Shown here in pieces: positions 35,134 through 46,338 of a stretch of 64,000 nt of DNA. The stretch is from Scortum barcoo. Lineage: Eukaryota > Chordata > Actinopteri > Centrarchiformes > Terapontidae. Within the stretch, counting starts at the first letter, position 1; the number at the start of each line of letters is the position of its first letter. Where the stretch lies: NCBI GenBank assembly GCA_023238725.1, contig CM041544.1, positions 652,501 through 716,500 on the forward strand, read 5' to 3'. The translations under genes were made by a program, and so were the position numbers. The notes beneath the pieces were generated by a model. It made no database searches, had not been told where the DNA came from, and saw only the letters and a program-made list of their open reading frames with translations.

Positions 35134-36496
35134 GGGCTAAGCTGCCTACATCTGACATCCCTGCAAGGGGTAGTACAATCATCTTTGAACCCACCCAGTC
35201 CAAAGCCAGACCCGCACAGATTTTGGTTGGGAGGGTTGTCACTTCCTTATGGGGAGATGGTTGGATTTCAGTCAACATAGTGAATTCTACTGACAAACCA
35301 GTCAACCTTAAAAGGAATGCAAAAGTTGCGGATGTTTCTCCATTTCTGTCTGTGCAGGATCTACCTGAACCAGTCTGCATCCAATCCAATGCACAGTACA
35401 TGGAAGGCCCATCACCTACACTGAGGTCAGAAGAGGATATAACACGCATCTTGACTGACATGGGGCTGCAGGATTTGGACCTCTCATCTTGTGAAGTCTC
35501 CCTTGAGTGGAAAGATAAACTGTTGCAGATCATAGAGCAGCATGAATCCATCTTTTCGAGGCATAAAATGGACTGTAGCGAGGCAAAAGATTTTGTCCCC
35601 AGAATCAGACACCCTCTCTGCACTTGGGGGAAATGTGTTCTTCTCGATGATGGACCTCACGTCGGGTTTCTACAATGTCAGCTTGCATTAGGATGACAAA
35701 AATACACAGCGTTCTCCTCCACATTCAGTCTCCATGAGTATAACAGGATGCCCCAGGTCCTGACGAACAGTCCTGCAACTTTTATGCGATAATGATGATG
35801 TCCATCTTTGGCGATGACAACTTCACAAGCCTGTTATGTTACTTGGATGATCTTATGGTCTGTGCCCCATCTGAACAGGTTGCACTCGAGCATCTGCAGA
35901 TGGTTTTTTCACATCTTGCTGTGCTCTTGAAGCTCTCGCCTAAGAAGTGCCACTTTCTTCATCGTTCTGTCAAGTTTCTGGGACACATCATTAGTGACGA
36001 TGGTAGTAGAACGGACCAGAGTCAAGTGCAAGCTATTAATGATGTGCAGGGAGCTGACCTCATGGAGTCTGATGGTCTGGTACCGTGTGCTAAGAAAATA
36101 AGATCTTTTTTAGGAATGGTTCTGTATTACCATCATTTTATTGAGGACTGCTCTGCTAAAGCCAAGCCGCTGTTCAGCCTTGTGGCTGAGCGTGCCACAC
36201 CATACAAAAAAGGTAGAGGCAATAAACCAAAACTCACAAAAAATAATGTGAAACTGTCTCCTACTGACTGGACTGATGGTTGCAGAGATGCATTCAGGAC
36301 TTTGAAACATGATCTGGTGCACAGTGTCATGTTAGCCCATCCAGATTTTGATGCGCCTTTTATCCTTGCAGTGGACACCTCCTTTGATGGCCTAGGAGCT
36401 GTCCTCTCACAGTTGCCTCCTGGGAAGATTGCCAGACCTGTGGCGTTTGCCAGTAAGACTCTCTCATGGTCCCAGTTAAACTATCCAGCACATCAC
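35130..36496 (+). pseudogene. Old Gypsy element: reverse transcriptase and 5' RNase H
   Basis: The RT N-terminal linker is open to about 35610, where a deletion removes the fingers region (RT motifs 0-2) and shifts the frame. Motif A (DLTSGFYNV) is visible in another frame near 35660. Motif C reads LLCYLDDLMVCA near 35840. RNase H follows, with FILAVDTSFDGLGAVLSQ near 36360-36410. The frame stops at an L2-like LINE inserted at 36497, within LNYPAH of the RNase H domain. Confidence 0.85.
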
Positions 36497-36745
36497 GTCA
36501 TCTGAACCTGACGTTCTACGTGCTACGGTGAGCGTATTGCGTCATTTCCTGTTCTCCTTGCGCTAGAGCTGTGTGAATAGTCTTGAGACTCCAGAGCATA
36601 ATTTTCTTAAATACTCTCTAAATTGTGTACAACTGTGACTAACCACCGCTAGCGACTTTTTAGCTGTCCAAAAGCTTAACTTTTGCGTAAAACTCTTTAA
36701 TTAATTTGGTTCCGTGGTTAGCTCCTTTGCTATCAATTATTAGCA

Positions 36746-37630
36746 ATGGCTTCTCCCTCTCCCTCCTCTCCTCTCTCTTGCTCGGTGTGTCAGATGTTTA
36801 GCTACTCCTCTGCCTCCTTTAGCGGAAATGGTACCTGTAATAAATGTAGTTTATATGTAGTTTTGGAGGCGAGGCTGACAGAATTAGAGAAGCGGCTCGG
36901 CACCAATGTTAGCAGTTATGCTAGCGTAGTTAGCCAGTCCCCAGTAGCCGCAAAGTGCGAGCCGATCGAGTGCAGGGTTAGCATCAGCTAGCACTCCCCG
37001 GCAGACCCCGAGCAGCCGGGCGGCTGGGTGACTGTTCGAAGGAGGCATAGCTCAAAAAAAAGTCCACCAAGGTTCACCACCAAGCACTTCACGTGTCTAA
37101 TAAGTTCTTCCCCCTCAGCAAAACACCCGCTGACAAGCCAACTCTGGTCATTGGCAGCTCCATAGTCCGACACGCGTGAAGTTAGCGACACCGGGGAACA
37201 GTCAAATGCATCCCTGGGGCCAGAGCGGGCGACATCGAGTCAAATTTGAAACTGCTGGCAAAGGATAAATGGCGTAAATATGGTAAAATTGTAATTCATG
37301 TCGGCATTAATGACGCCCGATTACGCCAATCAGAAGTCACCAGAATTAATGTGGAGTCGGTGTGTAAGTTTGCAAAAACGATGTCGGACTCCGTAGTTTT
37401 CTCTGGACCCCTTCCTAATCTGACCAGTGACGACATGTATAGCCGCATGTCGTCATTCCACCGGTGGTTAACGAGGTGGTGTCCGGCAAACGGCGTGGGC
37501 TTTATTAATAATTGCAGCAGCCTTTTTGGGGGAGATCTGGCCTGATTAGGAGAGATGGTATCCATCCCACTTTGGCTGGAGCCGCTCTCCTGTCTAGAAA
37601 TATAGAAAGTTTTATTAGTCCTAATTCATG
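36746..37630 (+). pseudogene. L2-like ORF1: zinc finger, coiled coil, SGNH esterase
   Basis: Starts MASPSPSSPLSCSVC with a C-x2-C … C-x2-C finger, then LEARLTELEKRLG, a short coiled coil. A TAG stands at about 36989. In other frames the SGNH-hydrolase blocks appear: LVIGSSIVRH (block I serine) near 37145, HVGIND (block III) near 37300 and RDGIHPTLAGA (block V D-x-x-H) near 37555. This ORF1 type is known in CR1/L2 elements, where it binds RNA and membranes. Here it is broken by a stop and at least two frame shifts. Confidence 0.8.
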
Positions 37631-37727
37631 ACATACCAGAGTTGGGACCAGTAAGCAGAGCTGCAGTCTTACACGCTTCTCTGCGCCTCCATTAGAGCAG
37701 CTGCACACCCAATATAGAATAGAAACT

Positions 37728-40700
37728 GTGTCTGCCCAGCGACCATTTAAACTCTTAAAACCAAAAAGGGGAGTTATTCATAAAAATCTAATAAAAATTA
37801 ACACAACTGCTGTAGCAACTCAGCGACAGCATAATAAGAAAATTAAGTGTGGCCTCTTAAACATCAGATCTCTGGCCTCTAAGGCTGTTCTGATAAATGA
37901 TTTGATATCTGACTCTGATATAGACCTGTTCTGCCTTACTGAGACCTGGCTAGGTCAGGAAGAATTTGTTAGCCTAAATGAATCCACTCCACCGAGTCAT
38001 TCTAACGTTCATGTTCCTCGAGACACTGGACGAGGAGGTGGAGTTGCAGCCATTTTTAATTCAGCCCTATTAATAAATTCTCGGCCTAAAGAGGGCTACA
38101 GCTCATTTGAAAGCCTTATTATTACTCTTTCATCTCCAGCCTGGAAGAGCACAAAGCCAATATTAGTTGCTGTAGTGTACCGCCCCCCAGGCCCATACTC
38201 TGAATTCTTATCTGAATTTTCAGAGTTCTTGTCAAATTTAGTCCTTGAAAATGACAAGGTAATTATTGTAGGTGATTTTAATATTCATGTGGACATGGAT
38301 AGTGACAGTCTTAGCACAGCATTCATCTCATTATTGGACTCCATTGGGTTTTCTCAGAGAGTAAATTCTCCAACTCACTGTCACAATCACACCCTTGATT
38401 TGGTCCTCACCTATGGTATTGATATTGAGCACTTAATAGTCTCCCCCCAAAATCCTGTGTTATCAGACCACTACTTAGTATCATTTGAATTCCTATTACT
38501 GGACTATGCACCTCTAGAAAAATTAGTGTTCACTAGATGGTTACCCGATTGTACTAGGACTAAATTTAAGGAAGCAATTCCGACAGCATTAAAGTCAGTA
38601 AGATTTCCTAGTATCTCTGACGACTCTCATAATTTTTTGAGCTCCCCCCAAATTGACCAACTTGTTAGAAACACCATGGACTTCACTCAGAGGCACTCTG
38701 GACTCTGTTGCGCCCCTAAAAAGAAAGATTATAAAACAAAAGAGACTGGCACCATGGTTTAACTCTGCAACTCGCAAGTTAAAACAAACAACGCGACAAT
38801 TGGAAAGGATATGGCGCTCCACCAAAGAGGAGGACTCTCGCCTAGCCTGGAAAGAGAGTCTCAAAACGTATAGGAAAGCCCTGTGTAATGCCAGAGCAGC
38901 CTACTATTCAGAATTAATAGAGAAAAATAAGAACTGCCCTAGGTTTCTTTTCAGCACTGTAGCCAGGCTGACACAGAGCCATAGCTCTATTGAACCCTGC
39001 ATCCCCTTAAGTTTAAGTAGTAATGATTTCATGAGCTTCTTTAATGACAAGATTTTGAATATTAGGGACAAAATTTGTCAGGATCTGCCCTCGTTAGACT
39101 CCAGATCCTTCAGACTCAGGAAATTTAGGAGCAGATACATTAAAACCTGACAATTGCTTAGACAGTTTTATTCCAATTGGCCTTCCCGAATTATCCTCGT
39201 TAGTTTCATCATCGAAAGCAACAACTTGTCTCCTAGACCCCATCCCAACTACGCTGCTTAAGGAAGTTTTCCCATTTATTGGCACATCACTGCTGCATAT
39301 TATTAATCTCTGGTCTCTGGTGTCAGGCTTTGTACCCAAGTCTTTTAAAGTAGCTGTAATTAAACCATTGATCAAAAAACCTACACTTGATGCAGATGTG
39401 TTAGCCAATTATAGACCAATATCCAACCTCCCCTTTTTGTCTAAGATTCTAGAGAAAGCCGTTGCCAGCCAGTTATGTAATTATCTCCACAGTAATAGTC
39501 TTTTTGAAGTTTTTCAGTCAGGATTTAGAGCTCACCATAGCACAGAAACAGCACTTGTGAAAGTCACTAATGACCTGTTGACAGCATCAGATAGAGGGCT
39601 TCTGTCTGTACTTGTCCTGTTAGACCTTAGTGCTGCCTTTGATACAGTTGACCATCACATCCTGTTGCTGAGAATGGAAAAACTGCTTGGTATTAAAGGG
39701 TCTGCATTAAACTGGTTCAGATCATACTTATCAGATCGGTCTCAGTTTGTTCCATATTAATAATGAATCCTCTGTGCATACTAAAGTCTGTCATGGAGTT
39801 CCACAAGGTTCAGTGCTAGGTCCAATTCTGTTTATTTTGTATATGCTGCCCCTTGGCAATATCATCAGGAGGCACTCCATAGATTTCCATTGTTATGCTG
39901 ATGACACCCAATTATATTTATCAGTGGAGCCAGACAAAACTGATCAGCTCCTGAAACTCCAGGCCTGCCTTAAAGATATAAAGGCTTGGATGACCAGAAA
40001 TTTCCTGTTCTTGAACTCAGATAAAAACTGAAGTGATCCTATTAGGTCCGAAACACCTGAGGAACACGCTTTCTCCTAAGATAGCCTTGCTGGATGGCAT
40101 TAACTGGGCCTCCAGCACCACTGTAAGGAACCTCGGGTGTTTTATTTGATCAGGATATGTCCTTTGACACCCATATTAAGCATATTTCAAGGTCTGCCTT
40201 TTACCACCTGCGCAACATCGCAAAAATTCGGCACTTTTTGTCCCAAAGCGATGCTGAAAAATTAGTCCATGCATTTGTCTCTTCCAGGCTGGATTATTGT
40301 AATTCACTTTTATCAGGCTGCCCAAACAAGTCGTTAAAGACTCTACAGCTGGTCCAGAATGCCGCTGCTCGGGTGCTGACTAAAACCAGGAAAAGAGACC
40401 ATATTACTCCAGTATTGGCTTCTCTGCATTGGCTCCCTGTAAAATTTAGAGTGGATTTTAAAATCCTACTCCTCACATATAAGGCTCTACATGGTCTGGC
40501 ACCATCATATCTTAATGAATTGATAACTCCTTATCAACCGACTAGAGCGCTGCGCTCCCAAAACGCAGGCTTACTTGTAGTTCCCAGGGTTTCCAGAAGT
40601 AGTCTAGGGGGCAGAGCCTTCAGCTATCAGGCCCCTGTTCTCTGGAACCAGCTCCCAGTCTGGGTCCGAGAGGCAGACACAGTGTCAGTGTTTAAGAATA

Positions 40701-40738
40701 GACTTAAAACCTTCCTTTTTGATAAAGCTTATAGTTAG
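37728..40738 (+). pseudogene. L2-like ORF2: APE endonuclease and reverse transcriptase
   Basis: Endonuclease motifs are CGLLNIRSLASK, FCLTETWL, VAVVYRPPG, VGDFNIHVD and VLSDHYLV (37850-38490). A frame shift near 38720 leads to the linker. RT follows from about 39320 with YRPISNLPFLSKILEK, VLLDLSAAFDTVDHHILL (motif A), CHGVPQGSVLGPILF (motif B) and CYADDTQLYLS (motif C, near 39895). Further frame shifts lie near 39140, 39755, 40030 and 40140. The C-terminal part (40157-40738) is open and ends AYS. The catalytic residues look intact but the frame is broken at least five times. Confidence 0.88.
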
Positions 40739-41574
40739 GGTGGGCACAGGCTCGCCCTTAGTTATGCTGCTATAGGTTTAGACTGCCGGGGGGCTCCCAT
40801 GATGCATCGGGCACCTCTCCCTCTTCCTCTGTCTCTGCTTCCTCTTTCTCTGCTTTCTCTTCCTCTGCTTCCTTTACTCATATTATGGTAGTAGTGCAAA
40901 CTGGAGTCACTTTTAGAAACTGGTGGTAAAGTGGTTAAAGTGGCTAAACTGGTTAAAGTAAAGTAGTTAAATTGGTTAAAGTGTCAAAGTGGTTAATGTG
41001 AATACTCTTATGTCCTGTAAAGTGCATGTTACTGCCGGAGCCCCGGTCCTCTTTGTTCTCTCCAGTCTTGCAGGTTCCTCACTGATTCTGGTTGTGGTCC
41101 ATCTGTCTGAGGTTCACTGGCCTGGTGGGGACATGATCTGTGTCTGTGTTGTGGAGAGAAGGTCGAGTGGCCCAGAGCTCCATATGAGGACATCTAGAGA
41201 TGCACCTGGACTCACAGACTCATTTCCATTACCTGTGATATCTTCACACATGGACTAAACCAATGAACTCAGTATAGCTACAGCTTATTACGACTCATGT
41301 ATAATTCCATAATATGATTGATGATGTTCTCTGTACATGTGGCATCTATTGCACGTCTGTCCGTCCCAGGGAGAGGGATCCCTCATCTGTGGCTCTTCCT
41401 CAGGTTTCTTCTTTTTCCCATAAAGGGCTTTTTTTGAAGTTTTTCCTGACTCGGTTCGAGGGTCTAAGGACAGAGGGTGTCACAACTGTGCAGATTGTAA
41501 AGCCCTCCGAGGCAAACATGATGTTTGTGATTTTGGGCTCTAAATTAATAAATTTGAATTTGAATTTGAATCAC

Positions 41575-41955
41575 CTGGAGTTTCTTCCTCTTAAATGGGC
41601 AATCTGTGACAAGTTTAACCATTGGCTGAAAGGGCGACGTTTCACAGTCTGGACGGATAATAATTCATTAACATACATCTTGACTAAACCTAGGTTGGAT
41701 GCATAGGAACAGAGATGGGTTTCAAAGCTGGCGGCATACAGTTTTGAAATAAACTATATCCCTGGCACGAAGAATGTGGTTGCTGATGCACTGAGTAGAG
41801 AGCCGTTTGTCCAGTCATGTATGAGCCACCGTCTTGTAAATGAACCTTATGCCATGTTACTGAACCAAGTGAGTGGAATGGTAGATAAGACAGTACAAGA
41901 TGCATTCAGATGTCTCACTCAGAGTGAACTGGTTAATCAGCAAGGGCAAGATGCT
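41575..41955 (+). pseudogene. Old Gypsy element: 3' part of RNase H
   Basis: Right of the L2 the Gypsy frame continues with LEFLPLKWAICDKFNHWLKG, FTVWTDNNSLTYILTK and, past a TAG at about 41704, INYIPGTKNVVADALSREPF. These are the C-terminal RNase H motifs and tether of Ty3/Gypsy pol. It is cut at about 41955 by another LINE, so integrase and the 3' LTR are absent from the window. Confidence 0.85.
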
Positions 41956-42308
41956 GTCTCTGTGGTGACATCAGCCATCTTTTATGGGATAGTCTGCTGG
42001 GCCAGCAGCATCACGGACAGGGACAGGAGGAGAATGGACAGACTCAGTGGTGGTGGTGGGAAATGGGAGGATGATAGCTATTCTGTTGTCCCTGTTAGAC
42101 AACACGTCCCACCCTCTGCAGGACACTTTGGCAGCACTGGGCAACTCTTTCAGTGACTGGCTGCTCCATCCACAGTGACCGCTAGTCTGCAGACAAATAA
42201 ATAACTGACAAATAACTGGACCCTTGTGCAACACTTTGTACACTTCACTTTGTTCACTTCACTGTTTCACTGCTTTTCACTTTTTCTACTTGAGATCTAT
42301 ATTATATA

Positions 42309-43839
42309 CACTGCTCAAAAAAACACTAAAGGGAACACTAAAATAACACATCCTAGATCTGAATGAATGAAATATTCTTATTAAATACTTTGTTCTTTAC
42401 ATAGTTGAATGTGCTGACAACAAAATCACACAAAAATTATCAATGGAAATCAAATTTATTAACCCATGGAGGTCTGGATTTGGAGTCACACTCAAAATTA
42501 AAGTGGAAAAACACACTACAGGCTGATCCAACTTTGATGTAACTGTCCTTAAAACAAGTCAAAATGAGGCTCAGTAGTGTGTGTGGCCTCCACGCCTGGG
42601 AATGCTCCTGATGAGGTGGCGGATGGTCTCCTGAGGGATCTCCTCCCAGACCTGGACTAAGAGCATCCGCCAACTCCTGGACAGTCTGTGGTGCAATGTG
42701 GCGTTGGTGGATGGACCGAGACATGATGTCCCAGATGTGCTCAATTGGATTCAGGTCTGGGGAACGGGCGGGCCAGTCCATAGCATCAATGCCTTCGTCT
42801 TGCAGGAACTGCTGACACACTCCAGCCACATGAGGATCTAGTATTGTCTTGCATTAGGAGGAACCCAGGGCCAACCGCACCAGCATATGGTCTCACAAGG
42901 GGTCTGAGGATCTCATCTCGGTAGTGCCTAATGGCAGTCAGACTACCTCTGGCAAGCACATGGAGGGCTGTGCGGCCCCCCAAAGAAATGCCACCCCACA
43001 CCATTACTGACCCACTGCCAAACCGGTCATGCTGGATGGATGTTGCAGGCAGCAGAACGTTCTCCACGGCGTCTCCAGACTCTGTCACGTCTGTCACATG
43101 TGCTCTGTGTGAACCTGCTTTCATCTGTGAAGAGCACAGGGCGCCAGTGGCAAATTTGGGCTGTAAGCACAACCCCCACCTGTGGACGTCGGGCCCTCAT
43201 ACCACCCTCATGGAGTCTGTTTCTGACCGTTTGAGCAGACACATGCACATTTGTGGCCTGCTGGAGGTCATTTTGCAGGGCTCTGGCAGTGCTCCTCCTG
43301 TTCCTCCTTGCACAAAGGCGGAGGTAGCGGTCCTGCTGCTGTTGGGTTGTTGCCCTCCTACGGCCTCCTCCACGTCTCCTGATGTACTGGCCTGTCTCCT
43401 GGTAGCGCCTCCATGCTCTGGACACTACGCTGACAGACACAGCAAACCTTCTTGCCACAGCTTCGCATTGATGTGCCATCCTGGATGAGCTGCACTACCT
43501 GAGCCACTTGTGTGGGTTGTAGACTCCGTCTCATGCTACCACTAGAGTGAAAGCACCGCCAGCATTCAAAAGTGACCAAAACATCAGCCAGAAAGCATAG
43601 GAACTGAGAAGTGGTCTGTGGTCACCACCTGCAGAACCACTCCTTTATTGGTGGTGTCTTGCTAACTGCCTATAATTTCCACCTGTTGTCTATTCCATTT
43701 GCACAACAGCATGTGAAATTGATTGTCAATCAGTGTTGCTTCCTAAGTGGACAGTTTGATTTCACAGAAGTGTGATTGACTTGGAGTTACATTGTGTTGT
43801 TTAAGTGTTCCCTTTATTTTTTTCGAGCAGTGAGCAGTG
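42309..43839 (-). mobile_element. Tc1-like transposon D, complete copy of the copy A family
   Basis: Inverted repeats begin CACTGCTCAAAAAAACACT at 42309 and end …GAGCAGTG at 43839. TA dinucleotides lie outside both (42307-42308 and 43840-43841). The length is 1531 bp. It is nearly identical to 1-887 over the shared part, apart from a deletion of about 50 bases near 43155 and small changes. It is nested in a LINE 3' UTR. Confidence 0.95.
42560..43548 (-). pseudogene. Dead Tc1-family transposase of copy D
   Basis: Begins MRRSLQPTQVAQVVQLI near 43530. The frame breaks inside the first HTH near 43480, at the same place as in copy A. The second HTH, FTDESRF (first D), DRFGSGSVMVWGGIS, GPGFLLMQDNTR (second D) and WPARSPDLNPIEHIWD (E) are all recognisable in shifting frames down to about 42700. 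Breaks lie near 43480, 43025 (also shared with copy A), 42840 and 42650. Confidence 0.9.
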
Positions 43840-44088
43840 TATTTTATATGTATATTCACAGGCATATCCTTTCTGTACTATGTACAGGTATAATTATAAT
43901 TATAGTTATAATTATTTATCTATAGATTTTTATGTTGAATCTTTTTTTTAAATCTTATTCTATGTATATTCTTATTCTATATTCTTGCATTTCCCGCTAT
44001 TTATTTTCACTGTGTGTCTCGCTGATGTGAATTTCCCCACTGTGGGACTAATAAGGGCTATCTGAATCTGAATCTGAAATAAAAGTAA

Positions 44089-45705
44089 TGGTTGTAATTA
44101 CAGCCTTACTACTACTGGATTTTTAAAGTTGATACCAATATTGATATTTAAGAGTAAAAAAAATCTAACTACAATCTATAACATTGGTCAGCATTTGTTT
44201 TATAGCAAACCAATCACAGAAACATTTTATGATGATCCCTAAAATTTGGTTATTAAAGAGCTGGGACAGATGCTAGTACTAGTATCTGTCCCTGTTTAAC
44301 TATGGGAGACTCTGGAGTGCCAGTATTGTCAGAATTGTATCCATACTACTTATAAAGGCAGGCTCCTCTGAGACTGTGAAATTATTGATGCATTAACAAA
44401 TTAGTTAATTAACTAGTCAAATTAAGTACACTGTCTGACTTTGTCACACAAGCTTATGTCACTAAATCTTTCTCCTGCTCCTTTGGATCAGGACCTGCTT
44501 GGTGCTGAGAACAGAGTGAGCTAGAAGGCTCAGGAATGTCTTTCAGCATTTCAGCTTTGCTTTGTTTGTGTTTCTGCTGCTCCGGCTGTAGCATGAACTT
44601 TGACCCCTTCTGTCTTGTTGTCTTCAGTGCTTCAGAGTCTGACACAGCCCTATCTCTCTGCAGATCTGCCTATTTACCATTGCACTCCGTAGGAGGCCAG
44701 GCTGGGTTATTGCTGCTTTGTCAGCTCTGACTTCTCCCATAGAAGCCAGACAAGCCTCAGCTACTGCAGACAAGGATCCCAAAGAAGATCTGTCTACCCG
44801 AACTAGAAATGGAAAGCACTGTTTCATTTCAGCATTTGAATCTGTTTTTGACAATCACAAACATTTTCATTGCAGCAGCAAAACACAGAGTAACTTGTGT
44901 CATTTTATAGCTGCTGTTTGTGTTTCTACTGTTCTCTAGGTTCCTGAAATGAAGTTGGGGTTCAGGAAGTTATGCTAAATCCAAGATCCGTTCAGGCATT
45001 ATGAGCAGGGCTGTAGATCATGATTGATCAGCACCACAGCACAGCACCTGGAGCTGAAAAACCATCCTTTTGTTACATCAGGGAAGAACTCTGAACAGAC
45101 CAGCATATCCAGGTAGTCATTCATGTTTGTTGAGAGTAGGTTAGACAATTTCTCAGTGTTTTGCTGGAATGGAGATACAACATGAAACAACATCAAAGAA
45201 AAATAAGTATTAATCACAATGTTACAGTGGAGCAAATCAATGAACTACAAAGTGGTTTTAGGTTACACTCATTGTTCCAGTCAAATTACACAGATAATAT
45301 CGAGTGTGCACCAGCAGTCAAACTAATGCTCTTGCTATATCCATTTCTATAAGGCTTGTATTCCAGGCTGTGAGAGACATGCAGTACATATATCACAATT
45401 TCCCTGTACACCTAGGACTGATTCCTCTATAAAAGGAGGGCACTACCCTTCTTTCTATAGTGAAGGCTTGTTGCCAAAACAGCATAAGAAATTAAGTGGT
45501 GGGCTCTTTTATTTGTTGTTGTTTGAAGGCTTGCCTGTAGAACATGGCTGTGCTCTCTGTCCCCCATAGCACAAAACTGATGCAAGAATGAATATACTTA
45601 TAGTATCTGACCTTAAACATGCAGCTTTTATATGGCTTAAAATGTTTCAAGGATAATAAATTGATACTTGGGGCTGGGTATGAATTTTCTATTACATGCC
45701 CATGT
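44089..45705. other. Intergenic, nothing coding recognised
   Basis: AT-rich sequence. A consensus-like TATAAAAG occurs at 45428-45435 but no gene follows that I can recognise. Confidence 0.6.
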
Positions 45706-46338
45706 TGTTAGGGTCCCTGTCTGTCTCCCCTGTGTTTTGTTCCCCGTTCCCTCTAGTGTGTGCGTTTGTCTCCCTCTGTCTGTTTCTGTGTGTCATGTCT
45801 GTTGCCAGGAAGACTAGGAGGTTACTCCAGGGCATTTATCACCACCACATGGACTGATCAGCACACCTGCAAGTCATCTCCAATCAAGCCACCGCCTCCT
45901 CTGCTGTATTTAAACCCTGGCTCGTTCAACCACTCTCTGCCAGACTGTCCAGTTACCTAGCTTGATTCCTGGTGTCGCTGAATCTGCCTGCCTGGTTCCA
46001 TCTCTCCCTCTGCAGTCCTGTCTGCTCCACTCCAGCCCAGTTAGCCTCTCTGCTTTGTCCACACCACGCTGGCCTCACGCCACACTGTGTGCCTGTCTGC
46101 CTGCTCTGCCCCTGCTGTGTCAGCCACACGTCAAGCTGCGAATGCCCACAGCTAACCGCCAAACTCCACACAGTGGTAATCGGACTCTTGGCTCTGAAAA
46201 CAGTACTTTTTGGCTTTCTGGAACTTGCCTTGATGAGTCTCCATTAAAAGATTGTGTTCAACCTAATTCCCTCTGGTGTCTGGCTAGATCTTGTCTGCAT
46301 TTTGGGGTCCTAGCCTAGCTCTGTTTGAAACCGTAACA
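45706..46338 (+). repeat. Probable solo LTR
   Basis: A 633-bp segment bounded by TGTTAGGGTCCC… and …CCGTAACA, the TG…CA form of LTRs. It is C/T-rich, has a TATA-like TATTTAAA near 45907 and an ATTAAA poly(A)-like site near 46243, the order U3-R-U5. The flanks (CATGT and CGTGG) do not give a clean duplication, so it is provisional. Confidence 0.5.

Larger units (their letters stand above)
36497..41569 (+). mobile_element. L2-like LINE, near full length, inside Gypsy RNase H
   Basis: A 5073-bp plus-strand non-LTR element with a 5' UTR (36497-36745), ORF1, ORF2, a 3' UTR and a (TTTGAA)n tail at 41551-41569. The sequence ATCAC at 36492-36496 recurs at 41570-41574, consistent with a 5-bp target duplication. 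Removing one copy with the insert would bring the Gypsy RNase H back into a single frame. YADD-type RT, an APE endonuclease and an SGNH-esterase ORF1 place it in the L2/CR1 group. Confidence 0.9.
41955..44088 (+). mobile_element. 5'-truncated Rex1/L2-type LINE remnant, split by Tc1 copy D
   Basis: The left part (41955-42308) encodes the end of an RT polyprotein: SVVTSAIFYGIVCWASSIT and DRDRRRMDRL, then LDNTSHPLQDTLAAL in a shifted frame, followed by a 3' UTR. The right part (43842-44088) is the rest of the 3' UTR, ending GAATTTCCCCACTGTGGGAC and a short (TCTGAA)n tail. The Tc1 element at 42309-43839 sits between them. Clade assignment is from the typical wording of the C-terminus and tail. 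Confidence 0.75.

Noticed and set aside
36746..40738. Domesticated host gene from the L2-like ORFs
   Set aside because: ORF1 and ORF2 each contain several frame shifts or stops, and the element has an intact tail and target duplication, so it is a dead LINE copy.
45962..46318. 118- and 91-codon plus-strand frames as small genes
   Set aside because: They fall inside the probable solo LTR, are driven by C/T-rich composition and have no motif.
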